This document shows, one piece after another, positions 24,976 through 34,215 of a DNA stretch of 64,000 nt. The stretch is from Pseudomonadales bacterium (lineage in GTDB: Bacteria; Pseudomonadota; Gammaproteobacteria; Pseudomonadales; Halieaceae), in contig JACKNO010000001.1 in the NCBI GenBank assembly GCA_024234815.1, forward strand, positions 496,001-560,000, in the 5' to 3' direction. Under the pieces are notes generated by a model. The model was not told the origin of the DNA. It worked only from the letters and a program-made list of their open reading frames with translations, and ran no database searches. The position numbers and the translations under genes are program-made. Every line of letters starts with the position of its first letter. The first letter of the stretch is position 1.

Positions 24976-26127
24976 CTACAGGCAGTAGTGGGCGATGCAC
25001 TGCTGCAGCAGGGTGATACAGGGTCCGATCTGCTCCAGTTCCAGGTATTCGTCGGGCTGGTGCGCCCGGTCGATCGAGCCGGGGCCCATCACGATGGTCT
25101 CCATGCCCAGCGCGTGCAGGAAGGGTGCCTCGGTGGCGAAGGCCACCGCCTCGGCCCGATGTCCCGTGAGGCGCTCCGCCAAGCGCACCAGTTCGCTGTC
25201 AGCCGCCTGTTCAAAGGGTGAAATATCGTGGACCAAGGAGCGCAGTTCAATGTCCAGGGAGTGTTGTTGCGCCACCCTGGCAAGCCGCGCCGCTATTTCC
25301 CCGCGCACGGTCTCGTTGTCGGTGCCGGGGGTCATGCGCAGGTCAAAATGCAGCTCGGACTGGCCGCAGATGCGGTTCGGGCTGTCGCCGCCGTGTATGC
25401 ACCCCAGGTTGAGGGTGGGCCAGGCCACCGCGAACAGATCATTACCGAAACGCTCCCGCAGCTGCGCCCGATAACTTATCAGTTCGCCCATTACCGTGTG
25501 CATCGCCTCCAGCGCGCTGTTGCCGAGCTCCGGGTTGGAGGAATGGCCAGCCCGCCCGGTGACACGCACCGCTTCCATCATGATGCCCTTGTGCATACGC
25601 ACCGGCACCAGGGAGGTGGGTTCACCGATGATCGCAGCCCTGGCCTTCGGGCGTCCCGCTGCAGCCAGTGCGCGGGCGCCATTCATCGAGCTTTCCTCAT
25701 CGGCGGTGGCCAGCAGGATAAGGGGTTGCCTGAGAGTTTTGTCGCGAAAAGCCTCGGCCGCGGCAATGGCCAGCGGAAAGAAGCCCTTCATATCGGTACT
25801 GCCCAGGCCGTAGAGTCGCTGGTCGCGCTCGCTCAGGCCCAGTGGGTCGCTCTGCCAGCGGCCCTCGTCGAAGGGTACGGTGTCGGTATGTCCGGCCAGA
25901 ACCAGGCCGCCGGGTCCGCTGCCCAGGGTGGCAATCAGGTTCGCTTTACTGCCATCGGCCGATACCGCCTGAATTTCGGTGCGAAAGCCAAGGTCGCTCA
26001 GCCAGCTGGCCAGCAGGTCGATAACCTTGCGGTTGCCCTGGTCCCAGTGTGGGTCGGTAGAGCTGACGGAGGGTGTGGCCACCAGCTGCCGGAGCTGTTC
26101 AATGATCAACTTGCTGTTAGTGGCCAT
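24976..26127 (-). CDS. argE: Acetylornithine deacetylase
   Basis: M20-family zinc hydrolase that releases ornithine from N-acetylornithine. The 383-aa protein shows the metal and catalytic motifs LAGHTDTVP, GLGSTDMKG, TADEESS and GEPTS in order, and a dimerisation domain in the middle. Having argE fits the linear acetyl cycle started by ArgA. It lies upstream of argA on the same strand across a 75-bp AT-rich spacer that could carry an argA promoter. Confidence 0.95.
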   Translation of the reverse strand: MATNSKLIIEQLRQLVATPSVSSTDPHWDQGNRKVIDLLASWLSDLGFRTEIQAVSADGSKANLIATLGSGPGGLVLAGHTDTVPFDEGRWQSDPLGLSERDQRLYGLGSTDMKGFFPLAIAAAEAFRDKTLRQPLILLATADEESSMNGARALAAAGRPKARAAIIGEPTSLVPVRMHKGIMMEAVRVTGRAGHSSNPELGNSALEAMHTVMGELISYRAQLRERFGNDLFAVAWPTLNLGCIHGGDSPNRICGQSELHFDLRMTPGTDNETVRGEIAARLARVAQQHSLDIELRSLVHDISPFEQAADSELVRLAERLTGHRAEAVAFATEAPFLHALGMETIVMGPGSIDRAHQPDEYLELEQIGPCITLLQQCIAHYCL

Positions 26128-26248
26128 TGGTATCCCTGAAGCCGAGACGATGGTTGCCAGTGTACCCTGCTACTGCCCGAGTTACAGTCTGGCGGAGGCT
26201 GCAAAGCGGGCGACGGACTTTACAGCGTTAGCCCGCGGGAGGCGACGT

Positions 26249-26282
26249 GCCGCGGCCTGGCGCCCTGACGCCCGGCCGCGGC
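26249..26282. terminator. Large GC hairpin between pit and argE
   Basis: GCCGCGGCC (26249-26257) and GGCCGCGGC (26274-26282) form a perfect 9-bp stem, with an inner GGCG/CGCC helix. It starts 7 bp after the pit stop. There is no U-tract, so it may stabilise the mRNA end rather than terminate alone. Confidence 0.4.
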
Positions 26283-26289
26283 GCGCTAC

Positions 26290-27579
26290 TCAGGCGGACT
26301 CGAAACCGAAAACAGCCTTGAAGATATAGAAGAAAACAACGGCCAGGCCGGCCCCGGCGGGAAGGGTTATCAGCCACGACATAAAGATGGAGCCGATAAT
26401 GCGCGTATTGAGGGCGCCGATACCGCGGGCGAAACCCACACCCAGCACCGCGCCCACGAGTGTGTGAGTGGTGGAGATGGGCAAGCCGGTACCCGAGGCG
26501 ATAACGACTGTGCCGGCGGCGCCGAGTTCCGCTGCGAAGCCCCGGCTGGGAGTGAGTTCAGTGATTTTGCGGCCCACCGTTGCAATCACCCGCCAGCCAT
26601 AGGTGGCGAGCCCCACGACGATCCCCGTCGCACCTACCATCAGGATCCACCACGGCATGGCGGATTTGGACGCGATGACACCACCGGATTGTACCGTACT
26701 GGCTACCGCCGCAAGCGGCCCCACTGCGTTGGCCACATCATTGGAGCCGTGGGCAAAGGCCATCGAACAGGCTGTGAATACCATCAGGATGGCAAAAACC
26801 CGCTCCACGCTGTGGAAGCGGTTTTTTTCGTTGGGCACTTCCTGTACCCGCGACATCAGCAGCGAGCCTAGCCCGGCTACCGCGAGGCCAATGAGTGCCG
26901 ACAGAAGCGCCGCGTTTGAAAAACTGTCGCCCATGCCCATGTCCAGCTTTACACCGACATGCTTCAGGCCCTTCAGCAGGGTGACCATGGATATCATGAA
27001 CCCCACCATCCACATGTATATCGGAATGATGCGTTTGGCCCGGTGGAACGGGTCGGCGGTGTCCAGGATCAGGTACTTGACGCTGATGAACAGCCAATAG
27101 GAAATGGTGCCGGCGATCAGGGGCGATACCACCCAGCTCGCCACGATATTGCCCACCTTGTCCCAGTGGATCGCCTCGACCGAGATGCCCACTGCGGCGA
27201 AACCGACGATGGCTCCCACGATGGAATGGGTGGTTGAGACCGGCCAGCCCTTCATACTGGCGATCAGCAACCAGGTTGCGGCCGCCAGCAGTGCGGACAG
27301 CATCCCGTACACCATCAGCTCGGGATGCCCCTGCATGACCTCGGCGTCGATAATGCCCTTGCGGATGGTCGAAGTGACCTCCCCGCCAGCCAGGTAGGCG
27401 CCGAGGGCCTCGAAGATGATGGCGATAAAGATCGCCTGCTTTATGGTCAGCGCGCGGGACCCCACCGAGGTTCCCATGGCGTTGGCCACGTCGTTGGCGC
27501 CTATGCCCCAGGCCATGAAAAAGCCGAAAAGGCAGGCCAGGACCATAAAAGTTGTGCCGTACTGGGCGATAATTTCCAT
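26290..27579 (-). CDS. pit: PiT-family inorganic phosphate transporter
   Basis: Low-affinity phosphate permease of the inner membrane, 429 aa with about 11 helices. The two internal family repeats are clear: GIGANDVANAMGTSVGSRA near residue 27 and FAHGSNDVANAVGPLAA near 275, each paired with a STTH segment (WPVSTTHSIVGA, LPISTTHTLVGA). It follows the DUF47 gene by 10 bp, the conserved pairing of a PhoU-like protein with Pit. Confidence 0.95.
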   Translation of the reverse strand: MEIIAQYGTTFMVLACLFGFFMAWGIGANDVANAMGTSVGSRALTIKQAIFIAIIFEALGAYLAGGEVTSTIRKGIIDAEVMQGHPELMVYGMLSALLAAATWLLIASMKGWPVSTTHSIVGAIVGFAAVGISVEAIHWDKVGNIVASWVVSPLIAGTISYWLFISVKYLILDTADPFHRAKRIIPIYMWMVGFMISMVTLLKGLKHVGVKLDMGMGDSFSNAALLSALIGLAVAGLGSLLMSRVQEVPNEKNRFHSVERVFAILMVFTACSMAFAHGSNDVANAVGPLAAVASTVQSGGVIASKSAMPWWILMVGATGIVVGLATYGWRVIATVGRKITELTPSRGFAAELGAAGTVVIASGTGLPISTTHTLVGAVLGVGFARGIGALNTRIIGSIFMSWLITLPAGAGLAVVFFYIFKAVFGFESA

Positions 27580-27589
27580 GGCCTGCTCC

Positions 27590-28270
27590 CTATTTTGCCA
27601 TCAGCACTTGCAGGCGGTCGCCCACGGCTTCGGCCTCGTCCGCCACGGTACCCAGCAGCGACAGCACGCGGTAGTAGAACATGACGTCGACAGGCGGCAG
27701 CTCACTCTCCAGTTTGAACAATTTATCGCGCAGATTGACAGCCAGCTTATCGGTGCCCCGCTCCATTTTGTCGAGCTGTTTAAGCATGGCCTCCACCCGC
27801 TTAACCTCGCGCCCGCTGAAACCCACCTCCAGCAGTTCATCGAGTTCCTGGATGGCCAGCAGTGCCTGGGCCGACGTCGCCGCGCAGGCTTCGACGAACT
27901 CCAGCAATCCCTCCTGAAGTGACTCCGGAAAGCGCATATTGCGGCCCATCACGATCACCGCAATGTCGCGCGCGGTATTGGCCACGCTGTCCTGCATGCT
28001 GACCAGCCCGAGCAGGTCGGAGCGGGGCACGGGGAGAAACAGGCTTTTCGGCAGGTGGCGGCGGACGGACCGCTTCAGTTTGTCCGCGCTGCGCTCCGCG
28101 CGCTCGATTTCCTTGTGCAACTCTTTGGCGCGGACCCAGTCGTCGGCAGCGGTGGCGCGGAACAGGTCCGGGAGCAGTTGGACAGTCTGGTTGGCAACCT
28201 GCATATGCTCCTGGATCGGGCCGATGGGGGATCGGCCAAACAAGTTACCGAGAAGATTTGAACCTGCCAT
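27590..28270 (-). CDS. DUF47/PhoU-like protein paired with Pit (TIGR00153-like)
   Basis: A 226-aa all-helical protein of the PhoU-related DUF47 family. The EREAER-type helix (HKEIERAERSADKLKRSVRRHLP) is the recognisable element. Members are encoded directly upstream of pit and are thought to regulate the transporter. It starts at the ATG complementary to 28268-28270, 38 nt from the -10 element described separately. Confidence 0.92.
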   Translation of the reverse strand: MAGSNLLGNLFGRSPIGPIQEHMQVANQTVQLLPDLFRATAADDWVRAKELHKEIERAERSADKLKRSVRRHLPKSLFLPVPRSDLLGLVSMQDSVANTARDIAVIVMGRNMRFPESLQEGLLEFVEACAATSAQALLAIQELDELLEVGFSGREVKRVEAMLKQLDKMERGTDKLAVNLRDKLFKLESELPPVDVMFYYRVLSLLGTVADEAEAVGDRLQVLMAK

Positions 28271-28307
28271 GAATGCACTCCGTGGGTGTTAGATATATGC
28301 CGACGCT

Positions 28308-28336
28308 AGTGTAGGGGCATGGCGGCGAATTGTCAT
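28308..28336 (-). promoter_or_regulatory. Sigma-70 promoter of the DUF47-pit operon
   Basis: On the minus strand, ATGACA (complement of 28331-28336) and TACACT (complement of 28308-28313) are separated by exactly 17 bp, a good -35/-10 pair. Transcription would begin about 30 nt upstream of the DUF47 ATG. Confidence 0.6.
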
Positions 28337-28347
28337 AAAGTTGTAAC
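28330..28347 (+). promoter_or_regulatory. Pho-box-like site overlapping the DUF47-pit -35
   Basis: TTGTCAT (28330-28336), a 4-bp AAAG spacer and TTGTAAC (28341-28347) resemble the PhoB half-site CTGTCAT repeated every 11 bp (6 of 7 and 4 of 7 matches). It reads on the strand opposite to the operon and covers its -35, which would favour repression. In Sinorhizobium meliloti, PhoB is known to repress the homologous orfA-pit operon. Confidence 0.45.
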
Positions 28348-28456
28348 AATTGTTTCATCCCGTCTCTGGCGCGGTACTGATTGAAATCAACAGAGGGAGC
28401 GGCAGAGACTGTGTTAGCATCTTTTAAACCGGATTTTCACCCGTAAGAGCTGAGTT

Positions 28457-30232
28457 ATGGCCACCAATTTTGGCGAACAACTGTTGGAGCACCGTCTGGA
28501 GCTGGTCACCCTGGCACGCGATCTCAATGCCGAGGGCCGGCTGTCAGCGGCCGACCTGGCCAGGGTGATAAAGGCACCCATGGTCAGGGTGCACCCGCTG
28601 GTATTCCTGGCGGAACAAAAGCTGGCCGACACCGCGGCTCCCGGCAGGACGCACGATATGGACGGGCTGCTGGCCTGGTTGGGCGACAAGTCGGGTCAGG
28701 CCGTGTACCAGATAGACCCGCTGAAAATCAATGTCACCGCGGTGGCCGAGGTCATGTCCCGCGCCTTTGCCGAGCGCCATCGCATCCTGGCGGTAGAGGT
28801 GACCGAAAAGGAAGTCGTGATTGCCAGCAGTGAGCCCTACATCCGCTCCTGGGAGAGCAATCTCGAGCACGTATTACGCAAACCCATACGGCGAGTGCTG
28901 ACCGACCCCCGGCATATCGCCCGCCATACCGCCGAGTTCTACACCATGGCCGGTTCGGTGAATCGCGCCCGCGGCACAGAGCGGGCGGAAAGCGGTGCCG
29001 GTGTAACCAACCTCGAGCAGATGCTGGAACTGGGCTCCATGAAAGAGCCGGACGCCAACGACCAGCACATCGTCAATATCGTGGACTGGTTGCTGCAGTA
29101 CGCCTTTGAGCAGCGCGCCAGTGATATCCATATCGAGCCAAGGCGCGACGTGGGTAAAGTCAGGTTCCGCATAGACGGCGTGCTGCACAGCGTTTATGAA
29201 TTGCCGCAGCAGGTCTGCGCGGCAGTGACCAGCCGCATCAAGATCCTGGGCCGTATGGATGTTGCGGAAAAGCGTCGGCCCCAGGACGGGCGCCTGAAGA
29301 CTCGCGCCCCGGAAGGCAACGAGGTGGAACTGCGCCTGGCCACGCTGCCCACCGCCTTCGGTGAAAAGCTGGTGATGCGCATATTCGATCCGGACGTACT
29401 GCAGAAAACCTTTGAACAACTGGGCCTGGCGGACGATGACCTGGCGCGCTGGCACCACATGACCAGGCTGGGCAATGGCATTGTGCTGGTCACCGGGCCC
29501 ACCGGCTCGGGCAAGACAACCACCCTGTATTCCACCCTGCGCCAGCTCGCAACGTCCGAGGTAAATGTGTGCACCATAGAGGACCCCATTGAAATGGTGG
29601 AGGGTGCTTTCAACCAGATGCAGGTGAATCACGCCATCAACCTCGACTTTTCCTCAGGTGTCAGGGCGCTGATGCGGCAGGACCCGGATATCATCATGGT
29701 GGGGGAAATCCGTGACCTGGAGACCGCCAACATGGCGGTGCAGGCCGCGCTTACCGGGCACCTGGTGCTGTCCACCCTGCACACCAACGATTCACCCTCC
29801 TCGATCTCGCGACTGCTTGAGCTCGGGGTGCCCGCCTACCTGATCAAGGCTACCGTGCGCGGCGTGATGTCCCAGCGACTGGTGCGGATTCTGTGCCCCC
29901 AATGCAAGACATTCAGCCCGCTGGAGGAAGAGGCCTGGCGCGAGCTGACCCAACCGTGGCCAATCGAGCCGCCGCGCCAGGTGGCGCGGCCGGTGGGTTG
30001 CAAACTCTGCCGCAACACCGGCTACGTGGGGCGTCAGGGAATCTACGAGGTGCTGGTAAACAGCCCCGCGGTGCAGTCTCATATAACGCCCACCCTGGAA
30101 ACAGCGGATATCCGGGAGGCCGCCATGGCCGAAGGCATGCACACCCTGCGCCTGAGCGGTGCCAGCCGGGTAGCGCGGGGCGAAACAACCATCGAAGAAG
30201 TGATGCGGGTCGCACCGGTACTGGATGCGTAA
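28457..30232 (+). CDS. GspE/PilB-family secretion ATPase
   Basis: Hexameric ATPase of the type II secretion/type IV pilus class, 591 aa. An N-terminal GspE_N-like domain (about 60-160) precedes the ATPase core with ASDIHIEP, Walker A GPTGSGKTTTLYS (about 345), the Asp box VNVCTIEDPIE, Walker B DPDIIMVGEIRDLETA and the zinc-binding CxxC pairs CPQCK and CKLCR. No other secretin or pilus genes are nearby, so it is an orphan here. It could serve a pilus encoded elsewhere. Confidence 0.93.
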   Translation: MATNFGEQLLEHRLELVTLARDLNAEGRLSAADLARVIKAPMVRVHPLVFLAEQKLADTAAPGRTHDMDGLLAWLGDKSGQAVYQIDPLKINVTAVAEVMSRAFAERHRILAVEVTEKEVVIASSEPYIRSWESNLEHVLRKPIRRVLTDPRHIARHTAEFYTMAGSVNRARGTERAESGAGVTNLEQMLELGSMKEPDANDQHIVNIVDWLLQYAFEQRASDIHIEPRRDVGKVRFRIDGVLHSVYELPQQVCAAVTSRIKILGRMDVAEKRRPQDGRLKTRAPEGNEVELRLATLPTAFGEKLVMRIFDPDVLQKTFEQLGLADDDLARWHHMTRLGNGIVLVTGPTGSGKTTTLYSTLRQLATSEVNVCTIEDPIEMVEGAFNQMQVNHAINLDFSSGVRALMRQDPDIIMVGEIRDLETANMAVQAALTGHLVLSTLHTNDSPSSISRLLELGVPAYLIKATVRGVMSQRLVRILCPQCKTFSPLEEEAWRELTQPWPIEPPRQVARPVGCKLCRNTGYVGRQGIYEVLVNSPAVQSHITPTLETADIREAAMAEGMHTLRLSGASRVARGETTIEEVMRVAPVLDA

Positions 30233-30255
30233 ACCTGCCCTGAAGACCGAGTACT

Positions 30256-33129
30256 ATGCGAACTGATCTTGCCGAACTGCCCCCGGGGCTGACCACGACT
30301 GCCCGCCTGGCCTGGCAGTATATTCTCGAACGCACGCCCGTACCGCTCGCCGAGCAGCTGGAGGTTGCCGTGGCGACCGACCCGGTGGCCAGCCAGTTGT
30401 CGCGGGTACTGGCCTGCAGCCCGTTCGTCGCGGAACTTTGCCGGCGCCAGCCGGCGCTGCTGCTGGATCTCCTGGGCACCGGTGAGCTGCAGGAATCCCT
30501 GCCCGAGACCGCGTTTCGCGCCCGGCTGCAGCGGCAGCTCAGCGCGGAAGCCGCGGAGCCGCCTGTCGTTTTGCGGCGTTTCCGCCAGCGCCATATGTTG
30601 CGCATTATCTGGCGGGATTTCTGCCGTCTTGCCGATACCCGGGAAACCGTGCGTGATACTTCGCTGCTGGCGGAGGCCTGCATCGCCGAGGGCCTGGAGT
30701 TGAGCCAGCGAGCCCTGGAGGCGCGCTTCGGCACGCCCCGCGCGCGTGTCGGCGGCCAGCGCCAGCAGCTCATCGTACTGGCCATGGGCAAGCTGGGCGC
30801 GCGTGAGCTGAACGTCTCCTCCGATATCGATCTCATATTCGCCTATCCGGAGGCAGGTGAGACAGACCACGAAGAAAAATCCATCAGCAACGAGGAATTT
30901 TTTACCCGGGTCGGCCGGGCGCTGATCAGTTTGCTGGATCAGGTCACCGCCGATGGATTCGTGTTCCGGGTGGACATGCGGCTCAGGCCCTATGGCGAAA
31001 GTGGCGCCCTGGTGCATAACTTCAATGCCCTGGAGGAGTATTACCAGGACCAGGGGCGAGACTGGGAGCGGTATGCGTTAATCAAGGCGCGGCCCGTCAC
31101 CGGGGATCCCGCGCGGGCGTCGGAACTGATGGTGTCACTCCGGCCTTTCATCTATCGCCGCTATGTGGACTTCGGAGTGATTGAAAGTCTGCGCTCAATG
31201 AAACAGATGATCAGCTCGGAGGTGCGGCGGCGCGGTCTGCATGACAATGTGAAACTGGGCCATGGCGGGATTCGCGAGGTGGAGTTTATCGCCCAGTGCT
31301 TCCAGTTGATCCGGGGCGGGCGCGACCTTGGTCTACAGCAGCGGGAACTGTTGGCGGTACTGCACGAGTGCGAGCAGCTGGCTTGCCTGCCCGCTGAAGT
31401 AGTGTCCGAGCTGCGCGACGCATACCTGTTTTTGCGGGATAGCGAACACGCAATCCAGGGCTACCAGGACAAGCAGACCCAGGCCCTGCCGCGGGAGGAG
31501 CTGGCGCAACTGGCCATGGCCACGGTGATGGGCTATCCGGATTGGGGCGCATACATGGCGGCACTGGAAACGCACCGCCAGCGGGTAGCGACCCACTTCG
31601 ATAACCTGATTGCCGCGCCCGACGAGAAGGCCCAGGGTGAGCAGGAAGACGAGTTGCCGCTGTGGGGCGAGGGTCTTACCGCGGATGCGCTGGCCGCGGT
31701 CGGCTTCAGGCAGGCCGAGCAATCCCTGCAGGCTTTGCAGGAGCTGCAGCAGAGCGGGCGGGTGCTCACCCTGCAGGCCGAGGGGCGCGATCGTCTGCAG
31801 CAATTCATGCCGCAACTGCTGCATGCCTGTGCCGAAGGCGATGACCCGGATCTTGCCCTGGCGCGGTTACTGCCTCTGGTGGTCGCCGTGGTGCGACGCA
31901 GCGCCTACCTGGTGCTGTTGTTGGAAAACCCTCCTGCAATGGCGGAGCTGGTGGCGCTGTGCGGCGCCAGCCCCTGGATCGCCGAGCAGCTGGCGCGCCA
32001 CCCGGTGCTGCTGGATGAATTGCTGGATCGGGCCAGCCTGTATACCGCGCCGGACCGGGGCGCCCTGGACAGTGAACTGCGCCAGCAGGTGGCGAGGCTG
32101 GCCCAGGATGATCTTGAAGCGCAAATGGACGCGCTGCGCTATTTCAAGGCCTCGCAGGTATTGCGGGTGGCGGCCAGCGAGTTGGTCGGTCGCCTGCCGC
32201 TGATGCAGGTCAGCGACAACCTGACCTGGATAGCCGAAGTCATTCTCGACCAGGTGCTGGCGGTTGCCTGGGCCGACCTGACCAAGAAATTCGGTGAGCC
32301 GCAACGGGACCTTCCCGGTTACGGCTTCGCTGTATTCGGCTATGGCAAGCTCGGGGGCATTGAACTGGGTTACGGCTCCGACCTCGACCTCGTCTTTATC
32401 TCCGACGGTGCCGACCAGGGCGTCACCGATGGCGAACGCAGCATCGACAATACGGTGTTCTACACCCGGCTCGGGCAACGCATGATCCATATACTCGAGA
32501 CCCGGATGAACATGGGCCAGCTCTACGAAGTGGACATGCGGCTGCGACCATCGGGAAACTCCGGCATGCTGGTGACAAGTCTGCAGGGATTCAGAACCTA
32601 CCAGCAGGAATCTGCCTGGACATGGGAGCACCAGGCGCTGGTGCGGGCGCGTTTTGTCGCTGGCGATGAGGCGCTTGCCCGACAGGTGGAGGCCGTGCGC
32701 CAGGCAATTTTGTGCAGGCCCCGGGAGAGCGCTGCACTGGCGCTGGAAGTACAGCAGATGCGCGACCGGATGCGCGAACACCTGCTGCCGACGGGACCTG
32801 CCCATCAAGGGGAATTTGACCTAAAACAGGGATACGGTGGTATCGTCGATATTGAATTTATGGTGCAATATGCGGTTCTGGCATGGTCTCACCAGTATCC
32901 CGAGCTGACGCGCTGGTCTGATAACGTGCGTATTCTCGAGACCCTGGGTCGGGAAGGATTACTCGAGCAGTCGAAGTGCGAAGCACTCACTGAAGCCTAT
33001 ATCTGCTTCAGGTCAGCTGCCCATCAGCTTTCCTTGCAACAACAAGCCGGTACGGTGCCGGCGGATCGCTTCGTCGATTTGCGAGAAGTCGTCACCACTG
33101 CGTGGAATGCGCTTTTCGCAGCACCGTAA
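30256..33129 (+). CDS. glnE: Bifunctional glutamine synthetase adenylyltransferase/adenylyl-removing enzyme
   Basis: Adjusts glutamine synthetase activity by adenylylation and deadenylylation in response to PII. Two nucleotidyltransferase domains are visible: the deadenylylase with MGKLGARELNVSSDIDLIF (near 188) and the adenylylase with YGKLGGIELGYGSDLDLVF (near 700), each followed by a GlnD-like helical domain. Length, 957 aa, is normal. The next gene is ilvE, as in Pseudomonas. Confidence 0.97.
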   Translation: MRTDLAELPPGLTTTARLAWQYILERTPVPLAEQLEVAVATDPVASQLSRVLACSPFVAELCRRQPALLLDLLGTGELQESLPETAFRARLQRQLSAEAAEPPVVLRRFRQRHMLRIIWRDFCRLADTRETVRDTSLLAEACIAEGLELSQRALEARFGTPRARVGGQRQQLIVLAMGKLGARELNVSSDIDLIFAYPEAGETDHEEKSISNEEFFTRVGRALISLLDQVTADGFVFRVDMRLRPYGESGALVHNFNALEEYYQDQGRDWERYALIKARPVTGDPARASELMVSLRPFIYRRYVDFGVIESLRSMKQMISSEVRRRGLHDNVKLGHGGIREVEFIAQCFQLIRGGRDLGLQQRELLAVLHECEQLACLPAEVVSELRDAYLFLRDSEHAIQGYQDKQTQALPREELAQLAMATVMGYPDWGAYMAALETHRQRVATHFDNLIAAPDEKAQGEQEDELPLWGEGLTADALAAVGFRQAEQSLQALQELQQSGRVLTLQAEGRDRLQQFMPQLLHACAEGDDPDLALARLLPLVVAVVRRSAYLVLLLENPPAMAELVALCGASPWIAEQLARHPVLLDELLDRASLYTAPDRGALDSELRQQVARLAQDDLEAQMDALRYFKASQVLRVAASELVGRLPLMQVSDNLTWIAEVILDQVLAVAWADLTKKFGEPQRDLPGYGFAVFGYGKLGGIELGYGSDLDLVFISDGADQGVTDGERSIDNTVFYTRLGQRMIHILETRMNMGQLYEVDMRLRPSGNSGMLVTSLQGFRTYQQESAWTWEHQALVRARFVAGDEALARQVEAVRQAILCRPRESAALALEVQQMRDRMREHLLPTGPAHQGEFDLKQGYGGIVDIEFMVQYAVLAWSHQYPELTRWSDNVRILETLGREGLLEQSKCEALTEAYICFRSAAHQLSLQQQAGTVPADRFVDLREVVTTAWNALFAAP

Positions 33130-33197
33130 CCGAAGTGCCTGCATACGAATGAAGCGCTGATTTAAATAACGATCAAAAAACTGACAGGAGTAGTGTG

Positions 33198-34121
33198 ATG
33201 AGTCTGGCCGATCGCGATGGTCTTATCTGGATCGATGGAGAAATGGTGCCCTGGCGTGAAGCCAAGGTGCATGTGCTCACACACACTTTTCATTACGGTC
33301 TGGGCGTGTTCGAGGGCGTGCGGGCCTACAACACGCCGCGCGGCACCTGCATTTTCCGTCTCAAGGACCATACCGACCGGCTGTTCAACTCGGCTCATAT
33401 CCTGGGTATGCCGATGCCATTCGACAAGGCCACCCTGAACCAGGCGCAGAAGGATGTCGTGCGGGAAAACGGCCTTGAAGAAGGCTACCTGCGGCCCATG
33501 TGCTTCTACGGCTCCGAAGGAATGGGCCTGCGCGCGGACAACCTCAAAACGCATGTGATGGTTGCGGCCTGGCCCTGGCCTTCGTACATGGACCCGGAGG
33601 CGAGGGATCGCGGTATCAAGGTACGCACCTCCTCCTTCACCCGGCACCATGTGAACATTTCCATGTGCAAGGCCAAGGCCAACGGCAATTACATCAACTC
33701 GATGCTGGCGCTGCGGGAAGCGCTGGATTGCGGTGCCGAGGAAGCCCTGATGCTCGACAACGAGGGCTATGTCGCCGAGGGTAGCGGTGAAAACGTGTTC
33801 ATCGTTCGCGACGACAAGATATTCACCCCCGACCTGACCTCATGCCTCGATGGCATTACCCGCGCCACTATATTCACGCTGGCCCAGGAACTGGGTTACA
33901 CCATCCGGGAAAAGCGCATCACCCGCGACGAAGTGTATATTTGCGACGAGGCGTTTTTCACGGGCACCGCCGCAGAGGTGGTGCCGATCCGCTCGCTTGA
34001 CAGCCGCCAGATCGGCTCGGGCAGCCGCGGTCCGCTGACTGAGAAATTGCAGGCCATGTATTTTGACACCGTGCGGGGCAAGCGTAGCGAGAACAGTCAT
34101 TGGCTGGAGCCGGTGGCCTGA
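33198..34121 (+). CDS. ilvE: Branched-chain amino acid aminotransferase
   Basis: PLP-dependent transaminase for the last step of Leu, Ile and Val synthesis. The 307-aa protein has the class IV signature: THTFHYGLGVFEGVRAY near residue 30, the PLP lysine in KAKANGNYINSM (about 160), and EGSGENVFIV. AGGAG (33186-33190) is 7 nt before the ATG at 33198; an adjacent GTG at 33195 is an alternative. A TGGCCTG/CAGGCCA hairpin (34114-34140) overlaps the stop and may separate it from waaF. Confidence 0.97.
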   Translation: MSLADRDGLIWIDGEMVPWREAKVHVLTHTFHYGLGVFEGVRAYNTPRGTCIFRLKDHTDRLFNSAHILGMPMPFDKATLNQAQKDVVRENGLEEGYLRPMCFYGSEGMGLRADNLKTHVMVAAWPWPSYMDPEARDRGIKVRTSSFTRHHVNISMCKAKANGNYINSMLALREALDCGAEEALMLDNEGYVAEGSGENVFIVRDDKIFTPDLTSCLDGITRATIFTLAQELGYTIREKRITRDEVYICDEAFFTGTAAEVVPIRSLDSRQIGSGSRGPLTEKLQAMYFDTVRGKRSENSHWLEPVA

Positions 34122-34215
34122 CAAGGGCTGGCGCAGGCCAGCTCGACGAACAGGTCGCCCCCTCGCCCGCAGCGCGTACCGCTGCCCGCCAGCGGGTTGG
34201 GCTGAGAGCGCCCGG

